Shown here: positions 8,888 through 19,399 of the stretch, one piece after another
Layout: the number at the start of each line of letters is the position of its first letter
Position numbering within the stretch: position 1 is the stretch's first letter
Assembly (NCBI GenBank): GCA_905147135.1
Contig: LR990068.1
Coordinates: 3,058,001-3,122,000 of the forward strand
Direction of reading: 5' to 3'
From: Blastobasis lacticolella
Lineage: Eukaryota > Arthropoda > Insecta > Lepidoptera > Blastobasidae
Length of the DNA stretch: 64,000 nucleotides
Made by a program: the position numbers and the translations under genes
Notes under the pieces: model-generated
Told to the model about the DNA's origin: nothing
The model's database searches: none
What the model saw: only the letters and a program-made list of their open reading frames with translations

Positions 8888-10086
8888 TTATACGGAGTGC
8901 CCAATTACTCGCCGGACGAAGTGTTCAACGATGGGCGAATCAAACCTTTCGCCTATAGATTTCAGGATACTGTTAGAGCTGTCCCGAATTCTACACAGTA
9001 AAGACGCCGTCTTTTTACGCAGTATGGCCTGAAACCCGTCTACCCTTGCGTCCGAAAACATCGTCGAGGCGCTGCAGAAACGGGGGAGTCCCATCAGCAT
9101 CCTGAAACCATTATTGTATTGGACGCGCAAGGCGCTCAGCGCCCTCTGCGAGTAGCTGGTCCACAGGTTGCCGGTGTAGAAACTTTGACAGTACGCTTTA
9201 AAAAGAGTAATTTTTGTTTCACGACTACACCTAGCGAACCTGCGGGCCAACATATTGCATCGCACTGCCAGTGCCCTGCGCTCCCGTTCAATGTCTTCCT
9301 GGTCCTTAAGGTCGTCGGTAACAATGTGTCCCAGGTATTTAAAGGCATGCACACGTTTTAGTTCAGTGCCGTTGAGCACCAAAGGAGGCACATACTCTGG
9401 ACATCTACCCCCGGCCTTAAAAACCAGGTACTCGCTTTTCTTTACATTGTACAGTAAACCATGGCTGTGCGCATACCTCTCACATATGCCCAACAGCCTT
9501 CGAATGGCGGCCACAGACGGCCCCAGCAGTACCATGTCATCTGCGTAGCTAAGACTATTTACACTGACGTTATCAATTCGACATCCGACATGCGTGCTGC
9601 TGAGGGTACGTATTAAATCATCCACGTACACACTGAACAATCTGGGCGAGCTCAGGCCCCCCTGTCTCACCCCGCACTGCAATCCATATGGTTCAGATAG
9701 CGAATCCCCCCACCTAACGCAGTTGATCTGATTCGCGTACCAGAACTGAAACAATCGCAGCACCTCTGCAGGCACGCCCCTCTCTTTCAATTTAGCCCAT
9801 AATACGTCGTAGGATACTAAGTCAAATGCTTTGGAGAGATCGAGGAAGCATGCATACACAGGCGTGCGCCTACTTGTATAGTATTGGACAGTTTCCTTGA
9901 GTCCCAAAATGGCACTTTCAGTGGACAAACCTGGTCGAAACCCGAATTGTGCGTCGTGTAGGTGTAGATATTCATCCATCCGAGAATCAAGCAAACCGTC
10001 CAGCACCTTACCAATAACAGTTGCCAGCGATATAGGTCTGTAGTTCGCCCTGTCTGCTATGTCACCCGTCCTATTTTTAACAATAG
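8888..10086 (-). pseudogene. LINE ORF2, reverse transcriptase domain
   Basis: The RT copies element RNA at a nicked target. In order the frame shows VKNRTGDIADRANYRPISLA (fingers), FGFRPGLSTESAI, CFLDLSKAFDLVSYDVLW (first catalytic Asp), GVRQGGLSSPRLFSVYVDDL, and NSLSYADDMVLL (the YADD active site). The thumb stretch YNVKKSEYLVF and then HAFKYLGHIVT follow. After the thumb come about 150 residues ending FVRRVIGHSV and a stop, with no RNase H or zinc knuckle. From 10086 to the stop there is no interruption and all catalytic Asp residues are kept, which suggests a fairly recent insertion. Only the upstream frameshifts disable it. Confidence 0.9.
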
Positions 10087-11451
10087 GAATTTTTAACTAT
10101 GGTTTTAATTAAGTCCGGTGGTAGATAAGAATGACTGAGGCATAATGAGTAGAACAAATACAAGACCCTTGGCAAGTGCACACCAGCATATTTAAGGTGC
10201 TCAATACTCAGCCCGTCGTGCCCAGGCGACTTACCGCTAGTCATGCGTTTTATGATTTTGGCAATTTGCTTTGCGGAGAAATTGACAAGCATTTCATCAC
10301 CACTAGTTGACGAATAAATACCCTTGCACGACGGACCCAGCAATGAATCCATCCGAAAATGCTCCATAAAGGTGGTTGCAATGGCGTCAGGCGTACTCGC
10401 ACCACCGACATTCACAGGAAGCCCAGGCTTAATATCAAGCTTACGCGTGGCCTTCCAGAAATTACCAAATTTCTTGGATGAGCAATGATCCGCTAAAATA
10501 TCCATTTTTATCTGATCTGCGTGGTTTTGACAATATGTTAATCTACTTTTGAAAATTTTACGACTCACTTGCATGTCCTTATAAATCACGCCGGCCATTG
10601 GTTTGTTGTATAATAACCAGACTTGATATTTAAGCCTGGCCTCCCCATGGGCCTGACGTACATGCTTGTTCCAGCCAACAACTGCGCTACTCCCACTTCG
10701 CTGGCCCCTGCACTTTTCCCTGCCATAGCTCTGGATAGACGCGTTTTGCAATATGCTAACAATTTCAGCGTACATCTCATCTATCCAGTGTCTATGCTCC
10801 ACAACGTTACAGGCCTTCTCACAACAAAGTCGAAACTGTTGTGGAAAGTCCAATAGCTTCAGTTTACTGTTACATAGTTCGTAATAGTTGTTTATCTGTT
10901 CCGAATTTCTGTCCCCCCAAATCACCCTATTACATTTTATATGTTCCCTACTATTTAACTTAGACCTAACTACATTAATATTACACTCCAAAGTAAGAGG
11001 ATAATGATCCGACCAGGCAACATCATGGGTAACGTAGACATTCGTGATTGTACACCAGGCCGCTTGGGTGACGACTGCGTGATCCAGCCAACGTCTACAG
11101 CCATGCACATCACTCACAAATGTGTACGTCTCCGAATTGATCCCCAATTTTTCTAAATCGGCACATAACCACATTTGATCGACACAGAAACGTTGAAGCT
11201 CATTACAAAATAACTCGTTGGGGTGCGCATTAGTCTCCCAATAAATACACAGCCTCCACTCCACTACTGTCAACCACTGCACTAATAGCACTCAAACAGT
11301 CCGTAAAATCAGGTAAATTTTGTACTGAGTCCGTAGGCATATAAATAATCATAAAAGCTATGCAATAGCTTAAAAACGAAAGAAACTTACATTGAATTAA
11401 AGACAAAGTTGAACGAATATTTATTAAAAGAATGTCAAACTTAAAGAAAAA
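10077..11451 (-). pseudogene. LINE ORF2, APE endonuclease (C-terminal part) and linker
   Basis: The endonuclease would nick target DNA to prime reverse transcription. Visible motifs are IAFMIIYMPTD (internal strand), GD-x-NAHPNELF (the GDxN metal-site loop), and AWSDHYPLTLECN (the terminal SDH motif holding the catalytic His). The linker to RT contains IIKRMTSGKSPGHDGLSIEH, the KSPGxDGL motif that precedes the RT fingers. GGAGAC is followed by AATGCGCACCC out of frame near 11232, so the GDxN motif is split by a short deletion. Near 10083 the frame shifts again before NYRPIS. No authentic ATG start is present. The N-terminal third of the endonuclease is missing, so it is inactive as it stands. 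Confidence 0.85.
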
Positions 11452-11571
11452 GGGGCAACTATTTATTATGTATAATTAAATGCAGTGTCTATGATTAAAA
11501 GTGAAGAGTTAGTGTGCGGTAGAGACGACATACTAAATTAACTGTAACTCACACTATTTTTTCATGTAAGT

Positions 11572-11845
11572 GATGTATGATGGCCGTGTGGTGTCCGGCA
11601 GAGGAGAATAGCACCAACCCTTTACACTCATGGGTGTCGTACAAGGCGACTAATGTTTTCGAGGCAAAAGATCAAGAGTCTCCGTAGTCTGGAAATGGGC
11701 AGCAGCATTTTCCATTGTTATATTTAAACACTGCGATCTCCAACCCGCCTGCCAAGCGTGGAGATTATGGCAATGACCTCCCCTTTCGTGGAAGAGGCCC
11801 TAAGTCCTGCAGTGGACTGTTACGGGCTGTGATTATGATGTATGA
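11572..11845 (+). mobile_element. SINE-A copy with 9-bp TSD
   Basis: The element at 11581-11836 is flanked by GATGTATGA (11572-11580 and 11837-11845). It is full length, from TGGCCGTGTGGTGTCCGGCA to GGGCTGTGATTAT. Confidence 0.9.
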
Positions 11846-11869
11846 GAATAATTGTGTTTAAACCTAAAG

Positions 11870-12062
11870 AGGCCAGAGGCGGAAGACCTTGGTCAACCTC
11901 GCTTTGCCAAAGGTATTATGAGGCACACCAAAACGAATGGCGAGCTCGTTCCGATGCTGAAATTTGACTACCCTCAAAGTACGAAACGACCCATTCAGTT
12001 CAAAAACACTGCGTGCATTGCTTAACCATGGTTATCGCAAGCTATCGCTGCCTCTAGATAGC
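11870..12062. repeat. Dispersed repeat with possible 5S-like part (copy 1)
   Basis: GCGGAAGACCTTGGTCAACCTCGC and GAATGGCGAGCTCGTTCC recur at 19.4-19.7 kb. The segment ...GCATTGCTTAACCATGGTTATCG occupies the place of GTTGCTTAACTTCGGTGATCG in an inverted 5S rRNA. The resemblance is weak in this copy. Confidence 0.45.
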
Positions 12063-12262
12063 TTCTCTTCTCTCGCAAATCCTTGCTTCTACATTGATAT
12101 TGCGAACAGCAAATTAGTGGAATTTGACCTATATAATTAATTAATTATAATTAGTTTCAGTGTTTAGTTAATTAGTTTAATTAATTAATTATAATTATAA
12201 TTAGTGAATATAGACACTATCTAGGTAAACACGCCATACCATCGTCCGCTCATTATTCTTAA
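12063..12262. other. A+T-rich TTAATTAA spacer
   Basis: Runs of TTAATTAATTATAATTA; nothing else recognised. Confidence 0.6.
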
Positions 12263-12594
12263 AATCATCTTGGCGTCAATGTACCGGTTGTGTTCTCTCG
12301 CTCGAGGGCTCGGGGTCCGCCTTGACCATGATCCAGGATTTGGTAGATCAAGGTAATTGCAGTAGAACGACTGCCATGTAACCTCCGCGACCCTGTTAAC
12401 AGGGAAACCTGACAAGATGGAATCACGGTAACATATTCAGTCACGATGTTTTCCCTCACCGTAAGAACATCAGTTAGTGTTCAACTAATGTACGTAACTC
12501 AGAAAATGGTCATTGGTACATGGTGGCACTGGGAATCGAATGCGGTACTTCTCGCTCACGAGTAGGACCTGCTAGCCATTACCCCACCGACGCT
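12263..12594 (-). mobile_element. SINE-B, nearly full length
   Basis: The tail complement ATCATCTTGGCGTCAATG is at about 12264-12281, followed by GGGTCCGCCTTGACCATGAT, GTTTTCCCTCACCGTAAG and a degraded head. The B-box complement is GGAATCGAATG and the A-box region lies near 12570-12590. Both promoter boxes carry substitutions. Confidence 0.85.
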
Positions 12595-12684
12595 CCCCAT
12601 CTCGCTACTACGATAACCACGTAGGTACCTATCATACCATACAGAGTGATTCCAAATAAACGTAATTATTTTAATTAAGTTTTT

Positions 12685-12872
12685 AGTAAGTGGACCCAGC
12701 TCGACTTCAAGTACTTAACCCCTTTTTTCTTGCTTACAAACCTTCCTCTTGAATCACTCTATCTATTGTTGAAAACCGCATTAAAACAGTAGCAGTTTAA
12801 AAGATCTAAGCGTATATAGATACAGACGGCGAAAAGCGACTTTGTTTTATACTTTGTATACAAAGATCTTAC
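12685..12872 (+). repeat. Rep-N copy
   Basis: It begins AGTGGACCCAGCTCGACTTC and contains CTTCCTCTTGAATCACTCTA. It ends with CAGACGGCGAAAAGCGACTT and TGTTTTATACTTTGTA. The same order occurs at 29.2-29.9 kb and inverted at 61.4-61.66 kb and 26.9-27.0 kb. It may be a non-autonomous Helitron-like element, but I did not confirm TC/CTRR ends. Confidence 0.65.
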
Positions 12873-13334
12873 AAAAACTTTCATTGATTTTAATCATTGT
12901 AATAGTATAACAAACACCACAAATTAAACCTAAACCCTTAACCTAAAACCTGAATCTACAAATGATCCCAATACTGCTGCTACTACTGGGGAGGGTTCCC
13001 ATAAGGCTGGCTGCATTCCCTCGCTGAATTGTAGTTCTTTGTTTGCCGAGTAATGAGCCAGCCAGTGGTCACCTGGGGAACGAATTATTTTATTTTTAAA
13101 TACACAAAAAGCTTTTTTGCATTCAGACCCCACGCCCTAGAGTTTCCATGGCAAAAGCCGTAAATACGCAATCAATCAAATTTTTTATTTCATATTTATG
13201 ATTCCATGGGGTACCGCTTGCATGTGGTCATGTTAACGAACCAACATTCTGTCGCATCCATTCTGAAATAATATTTTAAGTCAGACATTAGATTACATTT
13301 CTGTAGATTTCGTTTTCAAAGGGGGATTTTCAGT
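12873..13334. other. Unassigned stretch
   Basis: No repeat recognised. A 67-codon minus frame at 12930-13133 has no known domain. Confidence 0.45.
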
Positions 13335-13592
13335 TACTTTAAAAAGTAAAACGAATTGTACGGCGTGCCTCATTAGATGGTGCTGATAAGACAGGATGCT
13401 CAAGTATTCAAATTGATTTCCGAAGTTACTCGGAAAAGGTTATAAAACTAAGTGAAAAGATACTTCGTTTTAGTACATTTTCTGGGAAGAAAGCGCAAAA
13501 TTTCTACACTTTTAGACATCTAACGGTCTCGTTTTTGATTTATTTTTGAGGATCGTGTCTAATCAATGTCGTCTATTACAAATTATTTGAAC
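13335..13592 (+). repeat. Rep-O copy 1
   Basis: CGGCGTGCCTCATTAGATGG, then GTTTTAGTACATTTTCTGGG and AAAGCGCAAAATTTCT. It matches 58.12-58.38 kb in the same orientation and 54.95-55.1 kb inverted. Confidence 0.75.
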
Positions 13593-13740
13593 TTCTTTTG
13601 AAGTGCCTGAACTAATAGATTTGTTATATTTATTGTCATGTCTCAATTAATTTTAAAAATATATTTATTTTCTTTTAAGTCGGTTTTATAAAATTTTCCG
13701 ATTTTATGTTTCATTGCTGATTTTAATATCGCGATTTCAG

Positions 13741-13882
13741 TGTCGCTGCCATAGTAAAAATGGTATGCTATCACGAGCACATGCAGCCCTTGGTATCATC
13801 AATTCGAAATCACCCCGTAAGTATACCAACAGAATCAGTCACTCTCCGAGGAACCTTCATCAATATTCGTCAAGAAACTTAA
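13741..13882 (+). other. Possible small exon or 40-codon open frame (low confidence)
   Basis: TTTTAATATCGCGATTTCAG ending at 13740 looks like a 3' splice site. ATG at 13760 is in good Kozak context (AAAATGG). CCCC|GTAAGTA at 13817 is a near-perfect donor, giving a 76-bp exon with 19 codons (MVCYHEHMQPLV...). If not spliced, the frame runs to TAA at 13880-13882 (40 codons). I recognise no protein family. There is no adjacent exon, so this may be chance or an unlisted repeat. Confidence 0.2.
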
Positions 13883-14065
13883 TCTGGTCTTAGGCAGCCG
13901 TAACCCATTTCGGGATGCGAAGCCCCCACAAATCACTTGAAAAGGAGATAGTATTATAACATGAAATGTATCCAAATGGTTTGCCCTTTAGAGACGACGA
14001 TAATTCATTCTCACACCTTGGAGCCAAATTGGGTTCTAATGGAAACTCCCACGCGCAGAGGTAGT
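13883..14065. other. Unassigned spacer
   Basis: A frame over 13961-14155 runs into Rep-E and shows no independent domain. Confidence 0.4.
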
Positions 14066-14188
14066 GGAATGAACTACCTGGAGAGGTTTTCGCTGGAGAG
14101 TATTTTTTTTATACCACTAAGGTGGCAAACAAGCTTACGGCCTGCCCGATGGTAAGTCACCGCAACTTATAGACGTTTGCAATACCAC
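14066..14188. repeat. Rep-E head-to-head rearranged fragment
   Basis: 14066-14104 is Rep-E in plus orientation (GGAATGAACTACCTGGAGAG). It flips at a T-run to a minus-orientation Rep-E tail (CAAACAAGCTTACGGCCTGC, 14128-14147). The inversion is consistent with twin priming or with two joined copies. Confidence 0.65.
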
Positions 14189-14429
14189 AAAATAAAGAAC
14201 GGCCCGCCCCAAGCAGAAGGTCCACTAGAAACAATGCGCCATTTCCGTGACGCACACATTGACGTTACGTTTACAGGCATTCTCAAGCAGTTTCAAGCAG
14301 TACTCGGTCGCGATTGTTAACGCGAGAATTCGTTGTAGTGTAGACTTAAATTGAATATTATTGAATTAAACTATATTATTATTGATAAAATAAAAGTACT
14401 TGTTCGTAACATTTAATTTATTATTTATT

Positions 14430-14520
14430 AGTGGACCCGGCGCGACTTCGTTCGCGACTTTACCTCTACCTTCACTTTTTTTCTTATAATTCATTCTTCC
14501 TGTTGAATCACATACAAGCA
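14430..14520 (+). repeat. Rep-N 5' fragment
   Basis: TAGTGGACCCGGCGCGACTT at 14430, then TCTTATAATTCATTCTTCCT and GTTGAATCAC. The 3' half is absent. Confidence 0.6.
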
Positions 14521-15168
14521 ACGCACGCAGAGTCCAAGAACTGATGGGTTAACAGCACCGTTACGAGTTCTAATGCCGATGGTGAAGCGTGGTTGACCAA
14601 TGTCGTCCGCTAGAGACCTAAGGAAAAGTTGAACAGTTTAAAGCACCACGTAACAGTTTTTAATGGTTTCTAGTCGGTAGACAGGCATCTAGTCTAATAT
14701 AAAAAAAATTGCTGACCACCTTCCTTTTCCATCATCAGATCACCTGACTAATACCATAATATTGCATTTTTTCCAATTTACAGGTGTATGAAATTTTAAA
14801 TTCAATTAATTACAGGAAATTGGGTCAAATCCCAGGTCAGGAAAGGCGATGAATTTTTAAAAAGTGAATAAAGAGGTTATTATTACGCTTACTAAAGGCA
14901 TAATGTCTGAAGCTGGTATGGACAATCTAATACACTTGGAACACAATCTGAACAGCTTGGGAAGCAATTATTGCCACATTATGGCAAGGACTAGATAATG
15001 GTCCTTTGCAAGGGACATGTTATTGTGAACGATCTTTAAAATTCTATTCGAACTTTAAAATACTCTTTTCAAAATTCAGAATAAATACAATAGCAACCCT
15101 AGTGAGTCGGCAAGTGTAGGTAATAATTTTCGAAGACAACGGAAGTGGACCTTCTGTTAGTTTTCTAT
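14521..15168. other. Unassigned stretch
   Basis: No recognised repeat, RNA or coding signal. Confidence 0.45.
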
Positions 15169-15300
15169 TTTGTGGCAATACCAAGGGCTCCACCTACGCG
15201 TTGCCGACCCCGTGAAAACCTTTTCATCCATATCTTGAAGAACTCCATGTGGTACTCTCCAGGTAATTCATTCCACAGCTTTTATTGTGCGTTGGAGAAA
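15169..15300 (-). repeat. Rep-E fragment
   Basis: Minus-strand Rep-E coding block: GCGTTGCCGACCCCGTGAAA, CTTGAAGAACTCCATGTGGT, CTCTCCAGG. An internal deletion removes the GGAAAACCTCTCC segment. Confidence 0.7.
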
Positions 15301-15853
15301 GGTCCTTTAGAACTGCCCAATTCAAAAACAGAATAGTAACAATTGATTTCTTCAAGAAAGGGATGACCTTTCGCGAGTCGGATATCTTAACCTTTAGGCC
15401 ACGGACGCTTCATAGGTAGTTATAAAAATACAATGAGACCATAGCAGTCCTCCGAAAAAACTCCTATTTGACAGAGATATATCTGTTTTGATATTAAAAT
15501 CCGAGGATGGGACTCTGTTCCCTTCTAAAGCCCATTTTAATAGCCGAGAATTGCACCGTCCCATTCCCGTAATTTAATATTCCGTCCCATACAGTCCAAC
15601 TTAAACCGGCTGATACCGGTTCAAACCGGTATTAATCAATTTAATGCCCTCATTTAATGGCTTGGCTGTAATTAATGGACAGCGACTGACTCTTTCGTTC
15701 TCTTTCGGTTAGTCAATTCTAGTACCGCCATTTTTTCTGTAAATTTATTTACTAATACAATGAATACGTGGAAACTATCGTATAGTGTGTGCACTACTCT
15801 CATCCCCCTTTAGTAAATACAAGCTTGCACCTTATTGTAATAAAAAATAATAA
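15301..15853. other. Mostly unassigned; short repeat at 15686-15765
   Basis: TCTCTTTCGGTTAGTC and ACCGCCATTTTT... near 15699-15735 recur at 17840-17875. A cluster of ACCGGTT-type hexamers lies at 15606-15635. Nothing else recognised. Confidence 0.4.
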
Positions 15854-16478
15854 TCATGTCGGCGTTAATGTTCCGGTTGTGCCGTCACGCGCGTGGGTCC
15901 GGTGTCCGCCTTGACCAGGACTCGGCAGATCTGGTGACGGTGGAGCAACTGCCATCTGACCTCCATGACCCTGGTACCAGGGAAACCTGACCAGATTGGA
16001 TCATGGTTACACATTCAGTCGCCTGTTACATAACTATGTTTTCCCTCACCGTACCGGGCATCTGTTAGTATTCAACTAATGTACATAACTCAGAAAAGAG
16101 TATGGATGTAAACTCTTTATTGCAACAACAAAGTAGGTACATTTCAAAAGAAAACACTTGCAAAGCAAAGGCGAGCTTATCCCACAACGGGATCTCTTTC
16201 AGCTAACCTTAGACAAGCCGAAAGGAGCTTTAGCGAGCGGCAGAGGCAATAAGAGTACCTTGCTTCTAAAAATAACCAGACTTAATTTAAATATATTAAA
16301 AGAGACCAGAAAACTTATCAGTAAGTTAGTACATAAATTCATGTGTAATCTATAAATATACATACCCAATATACCCATAAACATAATTCTAAACTAATTT
16401 AATTCTAAATGAATTAAAAAAGTCAAATTAAAGTAAATTAAATAAGTCCATATGAGTCATTGGTACAGGGCTGCACCT
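15854..16478 (-). mobile_element. SINE-B interrupted by a LINE 3' tail
   Basis: Minus-strand SINE-B runs 15862-16100 (tail complement CGGCGTTAATGTTCCGG to AACTCAGAAAAGAG). It resumes at 16454 (GAGTCATTGGTACAGGG). The 353-bp interruption is Rep-U. The tRNA-like head beyond the junction is truncated. Confidence 0.8.
16101..16453 (-). mobile_element. Rep-U, LINE 3' tail inserted in SINE-B
   Basis: On the plus strand it starts ATGTAAACTCTTTATTGCAAC, the complement of a CAATAAAG poly(A) signal. It continues ...GCGAGCTTATCCCACAACGG and CTTAGACAAGCCGAAAGGAG. A second copy at 47.72-47.94 kb has the same order and an (ATGT)n tail. Possible 3-bp GAG duplication. No coding frame. Confidence 0.75.
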
Positions 16479-16724
16479 TATTGTAATATTAGCTAATATA
16501 CATCCGAACGCAGTCAGTGCCTTTCCATCTTATCGCCCATCATCGCATTCGCGTTTCAGGTAAAATCATGGTTCGTGGTCAAGGCGGAATCCTGGTCCCG
16601 TGCGAGTCAAGTATTATGACGAATTAAAAAATATCCTCAAGACTTGAAGCGTCTCCCCCGAGCGCGCTCTATAGAAACGTATTTTTATTATATTTTCAAT
16701 ATTCATTTTGGACGTGATCGAGAA
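16479..16724. other. Mostly unassigned; SINE-B tail scrap near 16566
   Basis: ATGGTTCGTGGTCAAGGCGG is a SINE-B 3' body remnant. CCCCCGAGCGCGCTC (16655) is matched in inverted form at 17091 (GAGCGCGCTCGGTGG), about 435 bp away. Confidence 0.4.
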
Positions 16725-16925
16725 TGAATGAACTACCTGGAGAGGTTTTCCCTGGAGAGTACAACGTGGAGTTCTTCAAGAAAGGGGTAAAAAGGTTTTT
16801 ATGGGGTCGACAACGCGCGGGTGATGCCCCTGGTATTGCAGGCGTCCATAGGCTGCGGAGACTGTTTCCCATCAGGCAGGCTGTAAGCTTGTTTGCCACA
16901 TTGGTGGAAAAATACATTTTTTTTA
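16725..16925 (+). pseudogene. Rep-E LINE C-terminal fragment
   Basis: The open frame encodes MNELPGEVFPGEYNVEFF, then KKGVKRFLWGRQRAGDAPG. This is the same LINE RT C-terminal helix as at 2.7 kb, without the upstream LW. The 3' UTR carries CCCATCAGGCAGGC and GCTTGTTTGCC. No A tail remains. Confidence 0.75.
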
Positions 16926-17309
16926 ATGATTTCCATTTATATTTTAAATCCTGTATAACTTTGAAACAATATATTTTAACGAAAATCTGACAAACCGTAA
17001 GCATAGATATTGGTTACTAGATTATGTCTACAAAATTTCATTGGCGTAATATTGAAAATATTATCAAACTACGTTTGGAGGCACCGCGCTGGAGCGCGCT
17101 CGGTGGAAACTAGTCTTCATTATCGAAAAATAATTGGACAGAGTTTCCACTTACCAATTAGAATTAAGATTAACAACATCATATTTTCATTCTACAATAA
17201 ATTTATAACTAAATATGTAAACTATAATCCGTTTAGCATTGACGTTCTACCCTCCATTACATTAGGTGGTGTGACTGGTGTCATTGCTAAATGAAATATA
17301 AAGTAAATC
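16926..17309. other. Unassigned stretch
   Basis: A+T-rich. A 94-codon frame at 17010-17294 shows no domain. Confidence 0.45.
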
Positions 17310-17620
17310 TAATACATGTAAGGGTGGCCACCCCTGTATTCTATACCTTGGGACCCATCCCGGGGTGTATAGTGGTGTAGTATATGAGTATGTAATGATC
17401 TATCTGTATGGCTCCATTTATTGTGTATGCACAAGATTACAAGTTGGTTGTGTTAGTAAAACTAAGTGATGAATTTGTTAACCAATTGTAAGCATTATCC
17501 GGATTGTATTACGAGAGAAACACCATTGCCAACAAACTGTTATGCAGTTTGGCAGGGTAACTATAAGTAAGACAGAATGTATGAAATATTGTAAGGATTA
17601 AATAAAAAAATTATAAATAA
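17310..17620 (+). repeat. Rep-I, LINE-type 3' region
   Basis: GGTGGCCACCCCTGTATTCT, CCTTGGGACCCATCCCGGGG, AACAAACTGTTATGCAGTTTG and a terminal GTAAGGATTAAATAAA. A nearly full inverted copy is at 35.26-35.56 kb and a 3' end at 45.77-45.90 kb. AACTGTTATGCAGTT is a short palindrome. Confidence 0.75.
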
Positions 17621-17626
17621 TCACCA

Positions 17627-17664
17627 ATTGAGAGCACAACCAGCATATTAACGCCAAACATGAT
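17627..17664 (+). repeat. SINE-B tail scrap
   Basis: GAGAGCACAACCAGCATATT then ACGCCAAACATGAT is the SINE-B 3' terminus only, 38 bp. Confidence 0.6.
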
Positions 17665-18236
17665 CGACCAATCTGTATATCATCTACTTACAAAACAAAC
17701 CTGCCGTAACTCACCTCATAACAATAATATTGCTACAACAATATAGGTATGGATAACACAGACTAACTCTCTGAATATAGCAGTATTAATAACACAAACA
17801 ACGGCAATATTAGTCGACAATGTTCGAATTTTGCGACTCTCTTTCGGTTAGTCCAGTCTCACCGCCATTTTTACTTTCAAAATTTTTACTAATACTATGA
17901 AATCCATCCCATTATTAATTATTAGTAAAAACTGATTACACAGACTAACTCTCTTACCATAGCGGCAGTACTCACACAAACAACGGCAATATTAGTTCAG
18001 AATGACCGCTGATACGACAATGTTCTAACGGTTATTAGTTTATCATTACACTAATGGTTTATAGGCAAAGCTCGAGGCAAAGCAATTACGGTTCATCAAG
18101 TTTGATGAGAAAGCGATTAAATATATGGGGACACTACATAATTTACTAGTGATAGGGTGTTTGCGGTTGGACATGTCATTGTGGTGGCTATGAGTATACT
18201 GGAATTATGAAGAGATATAATGTTTTAAACTATACC
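17665..18236. repeat. Local direct duplication, otherwise unassigned
   Basis: ACACAGACTAACTCTCT and ACACAAACAACGGCAATATT occur near 17757 and 17792, and again near 17939 and 17974. The two blocks are about 180 bp apart. Confidence 0.5.
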
Positions 18237-18239
18237 GGA

Positions 18240-18335
18240 AAGGTATGTTTCGGGTTTTCTACCGCGTTCCTTTGTTGACATGCAAATGCATGCATCCTGG
18301 TCACGGGACGAGCCGTGACCAGGATTTCAATATTT
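18240..18335. repeat. Fragment related to the Rep-T terminal repeat
   Basis: TTTGTTGACATGCAAATGC and CTGGTCACGGGACG resemble the long terminal inverted repeats of the 42.2-kb element. GTCACGGGACGAGCCGTGAC is a small hairpin. Confidence 0.4.
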
Positions 18336-18371
18336 TAAAATACATTACGCAAATTTATTTTTGTTATTGTA

Positions 18372-18532
18372 ATCATCATCATCATATCAGCCAGAAGATG
18401 TCCACTGCTGGGCATAGGCCTCCCCCAGAGATCTCCACAAAGGCCGTTCCTGTGCCTTCTGCATCCAGCTGGTACCTGCGATCTTTACCAGGTCGTCGGT
18501 CCACCTTGTGAGAGGCCTACCCACGCTGCGTG
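18372..18532 (-). pseudogene. Rep-D, RTE-like LINE 3' end
   Basis: On the minus strand the coding remnant reads RWTDDLVKIAG-type codons followed by AGGCCTATGCCCAGCAGTGG and an (ATG)n tail. That is the C-terminus and 3' end of an RTE-like LINE. Copies with more sequence are at 23.3 and 48.9 kb. Confidence 0.75.
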
Positions 18533-19399
18533 ATTTATTGTAAAACCAGCCATATTCACATATTAAATATAAGAATTTAGGGTAACTAATAAAAAAGACA
18601 ATAAAAATTATATGTATACATCCGATATTTCACATATGTATCTAGTTAGCATAGAAATTACAGAAGTATTCGCTAGTTAGATACCTATTTGAATCACCAT
18701 CATTATTGTCATCATTTCCTTATGTCCACGACATAAATTTCATTTTATATTAGACGCAACCGCATGACCGCGAACTTGAATTCGTGGACGCAAGGAAATG
18801 ACGACAGCTGTCAAATGTCATTAATAAAATTGGCCCCACATTAAGGACTGACACAATATCTGTCTACCCTCTTTCGGATTCGACAATTACCCTCACTTCG
18901 AGTTCAACCTCTACCATTGTAACTCGCTTGTAACAAAACTCATGCCTGATTTCACTAAACTTAGGCTTAGGCTTAAGTTGTCGCCTAAAGCTGTTCCTAA
19001 GCATTAAGGCGTCACAAAATCATTGTCATAAAGTTGAGAGTGACTTAGCTAGTTTAGTTTTCACCTAAGGTTAGTGATTCGTGTAATGCTTTTCTTGTTT
19101 GGAATATCTGAAATCAACTTAGGTTTGTAAATTTTAGTACAATAGGGCATCGCACTGTTTTTATGTCTTCATGTTTTTTGTAACCATGGTAACAAACCCG
19201 ATGTGTGTGACAATATTGTATAGTGAATAATCATGAAAGCCTTAAAACCTATATTAAAATCGGACCTATACTTCGTAAAAAAACAGTCTCGTGATATCAA
19301 ACCACTTCGCGAACAGTTGAATATGGTGGACTGGAAACTTACCTGTAACAATAAACAGTTTAATTAATAAAATAGCAAATAAACAAATATAAATATCAT
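18533..19399. other. Unassigned stretch
   Basis: No recognisable element. Two overlapping ~60-codon minus frames at 19.17-19.45 kb carry no domain. Confidence 0.45.

Larger units (their letters stand above)
8690..11451 (-). mobile_element. 5'-truncated APE-RT non-LTR retrotransposon (LINE)
   Basis: This is the largest element in the window. Reading 5' to 3' on the minus strand it contains part of an APE-type endonuclease, a linker, a reverse transcriptase and a ~190-bp 3' UTR. It ends near 8700 in an A+T tail (ATTTAATTTAATTTAATTTT on the minus strand). Homology to the endonuclease begins about 11371-11450; the N-terminal endonuclease, ORF1 and 5' UTR are absent. Two frameshifts are visible (about 11232 and 10083). 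The clade is unassigned: no RNase H domain follows RT. I could not define target-site duplications. Confidence 0.9.
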
